Of a stretch of DNA of 10,280 nucleotides, positions 7,345-10,280 are shown one piece after another. The translations under genes were made by a program, and so were the position numbers. The notes below the pieces were generated by a model. The model did no database searches and had not been told where the DNA came from. It saw only the letters and a list, made by a program, of their open reading frames with translations. Origin of the DNA: SIG437 sp045576235. Its GTDB lineage: Bacteria; Bacillota; Clostridia; UBA1381; UBA9506. Location of the stretch: the NCBI GenBank assembly GCA_045576235.1, contig JAZNGA010000046.1:1-10280 (forward strand). Reading direction: 5' to 3'. Each line of letters begins with the position of its first letter. Position 1 is the stretch's first letter.

Positions 7345-7411
7345 CAAAAAAATGCCCCAAAAGAAAAAAACATCGCACAAAAATGTAAAAGTAAAATTTT
7401 CTTTGAATTAT

Positions 7412-7432
7412 GTTGCATTTTTGTTGCATTTT
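7412..7432. repeat. Direct repeat of GTTGCATTTT between divergent genes
   Basis: GTTGCATTTTT (7412-7422) is followed at once by GTTGCATTTT (7423-7432). The spacing of 11 bases is about one helical turn, so two protein monomers could bind side by side on one face of the DNA. The same GTTGC core recurs as an inverted repeat at 7477-7491. It lies just upstream of the -35 box of the HTH gene. The remainder of 7345-7437 shows only A/T tracts. Confidence 0.5.
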
Positions 7433-7437
7433 ATTTA

Positions 7438-7466
7438 TTGACATTTATATATTTTTCTGTTATTAT
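7438..7466 (+). promoter_or_regulatory. Promoter of the phage-like cassette
   Basis: TTGACA (7438-7443), a 17-base spacer and TATTAT (7461-7466) drive the plus-strand genes from 7548. The leader is about 75 bases. GTTGC repeats lie directly upstream and directly over the expected start site near 7474, which suggests tight control. Confidence 0.75.
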
Positions 7467-7476
7467 AATTACAGGC

Positions 7477-7491
7477 GTTGCAAAACGCAAC
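7477..7491. promoter_or_regulatory. Inverted repeat GTTGC-AAAAC-GCAAC at the transcription start
   Basis: A perfect 5-bp inverted repeat with a 5-base centre lies a few bases after the expected start site of the HTH-gene promoter. It has the same half-site as the direct repeats at 7412-7432. The arrangement is what an autoregulated small HTH protein would use, but the binding protein is inferred only from proximity. Confidence 0.5.
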
Positions 7492-7547
7492 AAACTGACA
7501 AGGAACAAGTTAACCTGGGGGGAATTATTACATTTTAGGAGGACATC

Positions 7548-7766
7548 ATGGTTAACACAAGAAAATTAAGAGGTAAAATAATCGAAAAAGGCTTCACCTA
7601 TGCCGCGATTTCCGATATGCTCGGAATTTCGTCTTGTACCTTCGGCAAGAAGATCAGAAATGTGTCAGAAATGACAATTTCAGAGGCAGAACAAATCATC
7701 TCAATTTTAAGTATTCCGCCTTCTGATGCATTAGAGTATTTTTTCTGGGGTGCTTTTGAAGATTGA
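7548..7766 (+). CDS. Small phage-type HTH protein (DUF739-like, Cro/CI superfamily)
   Basis: This 72-aa putative DNA-binding protein matches the pattern of phage DUF739 proteins: it opens MVNTRKLRGKIIEKG, has an HTH-like stretch at about 17-37 (TYAAISDMLGISSCTFGKKIR), then a short acidic turn and MTISEAEQIISIL, and ends with the family's ...EALEYFF-like tail (SDALEYFFWGAFED). The start is certain: AGGAGG lies 6 bases upstream of the ATG. It is the first gene of a three-gene plus-strand cassette whose next open frame begins within its own stop codon. GTTGC repeats around its promoter are candidate operators for it. No integrase, capsid or other phage gene is in the window, so this is either the edge of a remnant or a domesticated unit. 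The HTH call is good; the regulatory target is inferred. Confidence 0.85.
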   Translation: MVNTRKLRGKIIEKGFTYAAISDMLGISSCTFGKKIRNVSEMTISEAEQIISILSIPPSDALEYFFWGAFED

Positions 7767-8044
7767 ATGAGATAACAGACAGACAAATTGATGATTTTTT
7801 TGGCGAATATGAACGACCTGTTCATTTTGAAAACGAAAGAACAGAGAAGCTTTTCAGGAGGAAGATTATGAATAGAAAAAAAGATTGCTTTGCATATCGA
7901 AAAGCAAGATGCAAAATTTTAACAGATATGGTTTGTCGCTATGGCCCCTGCTCTTTTTATAAGACAGTTGAAGAAGACAGACGCGACAGAGCAAAATATA
8001 AGTTTGATAAAAACTACAGACAAAAAGGAGAAGATTTGATTTGA
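7763..8044 (+). CDS. Small Cys-rich protein, with possible acidic N-terminal extension
   Basis: The open frame encodes 93 aa from a TTG at 7763 that overlaps the previous stop codon (TTGA), with GGGGTG 10 bases upstream. A second, stronger start is the ATG at 7868, which has AGGAGG 6 bases before it and would give a 58-aa protein. The shorter part carries CFAYRKARCKILTDMVCRYGPCSFYKT: four to five Cys residues spaced like small zinc-binding or redox proteins that I recall near phage regulators in Firmicutes. The 35 residues before it (for example DDFFGEYERPVHFENER) are acidic and protein-like and would fill a gap of about 100 bases in an otherwise overlapping operon, so the long form is kept here. 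The tail is strongly basic and acidic, without membrane segments. Function is unknown; metal binding is inferred from the Cys residues. Confidence 0.6.
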   Translation: MNEITDRQIDDFFGEYERPVHFENERTEKLFRRKIMNRKKDCFAYRKARCKILTDMVCRYGPCSFYKTVEEDRRDRAKYKFDKNYRQKGEDLI

Positions 8045-8409
8045 GAAATTTCATTCCGAAAAGAAATAATCTATATAAGCTGCCTCATAATTTATATATG
8101 CAGATGCTCTATCTTTTAAGAGACTATCCGCGAATTAAAAAGGAGCTTTTAAATGATAAGAAAACGAGCGATGCCCTTTGTCTTATTTGCAATAAAATTT
8201 CAGGCACAATTGAAAGAATCAAGGAAGAATATGAAAAAAGAAGCACAACCTACGGCGACTTAGAGCCCTACAGGGCATTTTTCGACTATGGATATTTTTC
8301 ATATATGTTTGCACGAAAGACTTCAGACCTCGGCGCAAGCAAAGGAGCCTGGAGCTTATATCGCTCAAAGTTTGCCTATTATCTTGCTGAGCAGTTTACC
8401 ATCATATGA
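8041..8409 (+). CDS. Phage RinA/ArpU-like regulator-type protein
   Basis: This 122-aa protein starts at a TTG that overlaps the preceding stop codon (TTGA), with AAGGAG 10 bases upstream; the next ATG lies inside the conserved part. The N-terminal YKLPHNLYMQMLYLLRDYPR at about 11-30, a central helical charged stretch with IERIKEEYEKR, and the C-terminal AWSLYRSKFAYYLAEQ are the pattern of small Firmicutes phage proteins grouped near RinA/ArpU late transcription regulators, which usually end in a tryptophan-containing ...W..(W/Y)+..F.YY.A segment. It is the last gene of the cassette and is followed 11 bases later by a strong terminator. The match is to the remembered family pattern; a direct DNA-binding role is not proven. 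No late phage genes are present for it to control in this window. Confidence 0.65.
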   Translation: MRNFIPKRNNLYKLPHNLYMQMLYLLRDYPRIKKELLNDKKTSDALCLICNKISGTIERIKEEYEKRSTTYGDLEPYRAFFDYGYFSYMFARKTSDLGASKGAWSLYRSKFAYYLAEQFTII

Positions 8410-8420
8410 ACATTAAAAAA

Positions 8421-8464
8421 AGCTGTAGCAAAAATGATTTCATTTTGCTGCAGCTCATTTTTTT
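8421..8464. terminator. Bidirectional rho-independent terminator between the cassette and rnpB
   Basis: AGCTGTAGCAAAA (8421-8433) pairs with TTTTGCTGCAGCT (8443-8455), 13 bp with one G-U. A T-run follows on the plus strand (8458-8464) and an equally long one on the minus strand (A-run 8415-8421). It can therefore stop both the plus-strand cassette ending at 8409 and the RNase P RNA transcript coming from the other side. Confidence 0.88.
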
Positions 8465-8470
8465 AATAAA

Positions 8471-8811
<341 letters not shown>

Positions 8812-8887
8812 TTTTTTAACATATTACGCCAAGATAATTTTACATAAATTCTCATCTTTTAAGAATCAACATTTTTTCTGCAGCAGA

Positions 8888-9814
8888 TTACTGTTTATTG
8901 CTTTTCCCTGAAAAAGACAATATTCTTCTTGCTGTGTATTCATCGGTGATTAAAGTGTCAATAATTTTTGTCCTCAATGCGCCTGCTATCGCCTCTGTCT
9001 TATCTTTGCCTGATGCAACTGCAATTGTTTGCCTTGCATTTTTCAAGTTCTCTTTTGAAGCACACAGCTTATTTTCATATATATCAACAAACTTTCCGTT
9101 GCTGTCAAAGAAATGCGTCGCAATATCACCTACTGCAGACAAACATTTTTCATTATGTCCGAATATATTTCCAAAGGTCTGAATTATTTCCCTGTTCCCT
9201 ATTCCAATCACACAAACATCAATGTCACACCACAAATCATAAAGCATCTGATAATATGAGGTTTTTTTAAAAAGCGCGCAATCATCGGCACAATCAGGCA
9301 GATAGGGAAACCACGCATATTTAACCTTAGCCCCTGTTTTATCGGCAAAGCTTCTCGCCAGTTCGTTTGACAAAAAATATGCCTGCTCCTGGTCAGTTGC
9401 ACCAAAAAGCGGAAAAACAATGTTATTTTCAGCCTTAATCCCATCAAATTCAGAAATGAGCATCCTTATTGTTCTTCCCAAGGAAATGCCGATTTTCTGA
9501 TTTCCTTTCTCTATGATGGATTGAATATGCTTGCTGCCTTTTTTATGGTCATCAACAAGCAGAGTGATTCTTCATCAGCGCTGACCCCGCACACAACCAC
9601 ATTTTCAATTTCATATTCGCCACGAATTGCCTGCTGGAGTTCCGTGCATACAATTTCAGGGTCCTGAATTTTATTTTTTCTCTGATTGCGTCGTTTAATA
9701 ATTTGGAAACTGTCTGGCGCATTAAGTTCATAATTTCCGCAATTTCAGTCTGAGTGAGTTTTTTTCATAATAAAGAATTGCCGCTTCCTGCATCTTCTTT
9801 TTTTGAAAATCCAT
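8888..9814 (-). pseudogene. Broken SorC/DeoR-type sugar-responsive transcriptional regulator
   Basis: The full locus is about 309 codons, the usual SorC-family length, and reads as one protein only across three frame changes. It opens at 9814 (AAGGTGA upstream) with MDFQKKKMQEAAILYYEKN; a frame change near the T-run 9759-9765 leads to LTQTEIAEIMNL and RQTVSKLLNDAIREKI (the HTH). A change near 9669-9672 leads to IQDPEIVCTELQQAI and ENVVVCGVSADEE, and a change near 9511-9526 leads to IIEKGNQKIGISLGRTIRML. The rest (9481-8888) is an open sugar-phosphate-binding domain with GDIATHFFDSNG and ALRTKIIDTLITDE. Each break is repaired by adding one base. The last part alone could be mistaken for a 197-aa gene with a TTG start. 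It is divergent from the aldolase remnant it presumably once controlled. Assembly error is the alternative explanation. Confidence 0.85.
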
Positions 9815-9844
9815 CAAATCACCTTTAGCTTGTGCTCTTTTCTG

Positions 9845-9873
9845 ATTTTATCATAAATTAAGACATTAGTCAA
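9845..9873 (-). promoter_or_regulatory. Promoter of the broken SorC-type regulator
   Basis: On the minus strand TTGACT (9868-9873), a 17-base spacer and TAAAAT (9845-9850) precede the regulator start at 9814 by about 30 bases. Its -35 box overlaps the left arm of the palindrome at 9871-9909, so the regulator could have repressed itself. Confidence 0.65.
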
Positions 9874-9909
9874 CACTTAACATTTGTGTTTGCCAAATGT
9901 TAAGTGTTG
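9871..9909. promoter_or_regulatory. Perfect 16-bp inverted repeat, operator candidate of the SorC-type regulator
   Basis: CAACACTTAACATTTG (9871-9886) and its exact complement CAAATGTTAAGTGTTG (9894-9909) are separated by 7 bases. The 39-bp structure lies between two divergent promoters, touches the -35 box on the left and covers the -35 and spacer on the right. The position fits control of both directions by one SorC/DeoR-type regulator. Binding is inferred from position. Confidence 0.75.
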
Positions 9910-9918
9910 TGCTATAAT
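9890..9918 (+). promoter_or_regulatory. Promoter of the aldolase remnant
   Basis: TTGCCA (9890-9895), a 17-base spacer and TATAAT (9913-9918) point to the aldolase start at 9950. The right arm of the palindrome lies within the spacer. The promoter appears functional although only a fragment follows, and its transcripts would run into the insertion sequence at 10146. Confidence 0.75.
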
Positions 9919-9949
9919 TATGGCTTATTAAATTAAGGAAGCGATAATT

Positions 9950-10069
9950 ATGTTAGTTTCTATGAGAGAAATGCTTGCATATGCTAAAAAGAATCATTAT
10001 GCGATTCCTGCATTTGATGTGAGCAACTATGAAATGATGAAAGATTTAAAGTGCTTGATAGCCTCGTGA
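9950..10069 (+). pseudogene. Class II fructose/tagatose-bisphosphate aldolase, N-terminal fragment
   Basis: The ATG at 9950 with AAGGAAG upstream opens MLVSMREMLAYAKKNHYAIP followed by AFDVSNYEMMK, the standard N-terminus of class II (FbaA/GatY-like) sugar-bisphosphate aldolases, which are normally about 280-310 aa. Similarity stops after about residue 31, and the frame ends at a TGA at 10067-10069 after 39 codons. From about 10045 another frame stays open for 33 codons to the stop at 10141-10143 (KVLDSLVKENNGLWCAG...), which I cannot assign; it may be the tail of another deleted gene. The active site is entirely missing. The divergent SorC-type regulator and shared control region suggest a former sugar-phosphate operon lost by deletion, perhaps linked to the insertion sequence just downstream. 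Confidence 0.75.
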
Positions 10070-10145
10070 AAGAAAACAATGGATTGTGGTGCGCCGGAGC
10101 CGAAAAATATTTGTTGGAAAATAAAAAAAGAACAGCGAGATGATA

Positions 10146-10280
10146 TGCACCCCAAAAGTTAGACACTTTTGGAGGTGCATATTTTTATGGCAAAGAAAGG
10201 ACAAATTTTTAGAAGCTACTCGCCAGAATTCAAAATATCTGTTATAATGGATATGCGAAAGAACCATTTGGGTTTACGAG
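10146..10280 (+). mobile_element. IS3-family insertion sequence, left end (continues past the window)
   Basis: The element begins with TGCACCCCAAAAGTTAGACA, which matches the terminal inverted repeat seen in many IS3-family elements (TG.ACCCCAAAAGTTAGACA-type). A transposase OrfA start follows at 10187. The terminus contains an internal hairpin: GCACCCCAAAAGT (10147-10159) pairs with ACTTTTGGAGGTGC (10165-10178) with one bulged A, which buries the ribosome binding site. The left junction is directly after the stop codon of the unassigned frame at 10141-10143. The right end and any target duplication are outside the window. Confidence 0.85.
10187..10280 (+). CDS. IS3-family transposase OrfA, N-terminal part (truncated by the window edge)
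   Basis: Thirty-one codons are visible: MAKKGQIFRSYSPEFKISVI followed by MDMRKNHLGLR. The pattern of basic residues then YSPEFK..VI.....N..G is the start of the helix-turn-helix OrfA of IS3-family transposases, which binds the element's ends; the catalytic OrfB lies beyond the window. The ATG is 11 bases after GGAGG. That site sits inside the terminal hairpin of the element, so transcripts entering from outside would fold it away while a promoter inside the element would not. The frame is open to the last base, so nothing can be said about whether the element is intact. Confidence 0.85.
   Translation, partial: MAKKGQIFRSYSPEFKISVIMDMRKNHLGLR

Noticed and set aside
7412..7432. CRISPR-like repeats
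   Set aside because: Only two short direct copies without a spacer, and no cas genes; better explained as protein binding sites.
7247..7444. Extended N-terminus of the hydrolase from an ATG at 7444
   Set aside because: The extra residues look like translated A/T-rich intergenic DNA and the extension runs through the promoter at 7316-7344.
8888..9481. A separate 197-aa sugar-binding-domain gene starting at TTG 9481
   Set aside because: The sequence upstream clearly continues the same regulator (HTH and linker) in other frames, and there is no ribosome binding site at 9481, so it is the last part of a pseudogene.

Overview
The window looks like a chromosomal segment of an AT-rich, Gram-positive Clostridia-type bacterium (Firmicutes). 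The clues are strong AGGAGG-type ribosome binding sites, near-consensus TTGACA/TATAAT promoters, rho-independent terminators, a glycine riboswitch in front of a sodium:amino-acid symporter, a class A type RNase P RNA and small phage-type regulators of Firmicutes type. The species cannot be read from the sequence.

Layout. Positions 1-173 hold no gene but contain strongly foldable DNA. From 174 to 7246 everything is on the minus strand. First come the permease and ATPase of a ribose/galactose-type sugar ABC transporter (174-2718), driven by a perfect promoter that carries a palindromic operator candidate. Next is a YgjV-like membrane protein (2889-3434) with its own promoter. Then comes an AGCS sodium:alanine/glycine symporter (3562-5022) behind a single-aptamer glycine riboswitch with a terminator expression platform. 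The last is a large two-domain alpha/beta hydrolase (5348-7246). From 7548 to 8409 a plus-strand cassette of three tightly packed small genes looks phage-derived: a DUF739-like HTH protein, a Cys-rich small protein and a RinA/ArpU-like protein. It ends at a bidirectional terminator that also faces the RNase P RNA gene (8471-8811, minus strand).

The right end is a decaying locus. A SorC/DeoR-type sugar-responsive regulator (8888-9814, minus) is broken by three single-base losses. It is divergent from a class II aldolase of which only about the first 31 codons remain (9950-10069). Between them a perfect 16-bp inverted repeat and both divergent promoters are still intact. The window ends inside an IS3-family insertion sequence that starts at 10146.

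How it fits together. Three separately controlled nutrient functions (sugar uptake, glycine/alanine uptake, ester or carbohydrate hydrolysis) sit beside a small phage-like regulatory island and the remnant of a fourth sugar-catabolic locus that has apparently been lost. The most interesting unexplained items are the domesticated-looking phage cassette with its repeated TTGA stop/start overlaps, the structured element at the left edge, and the intact palindromic control region between two dead genes.
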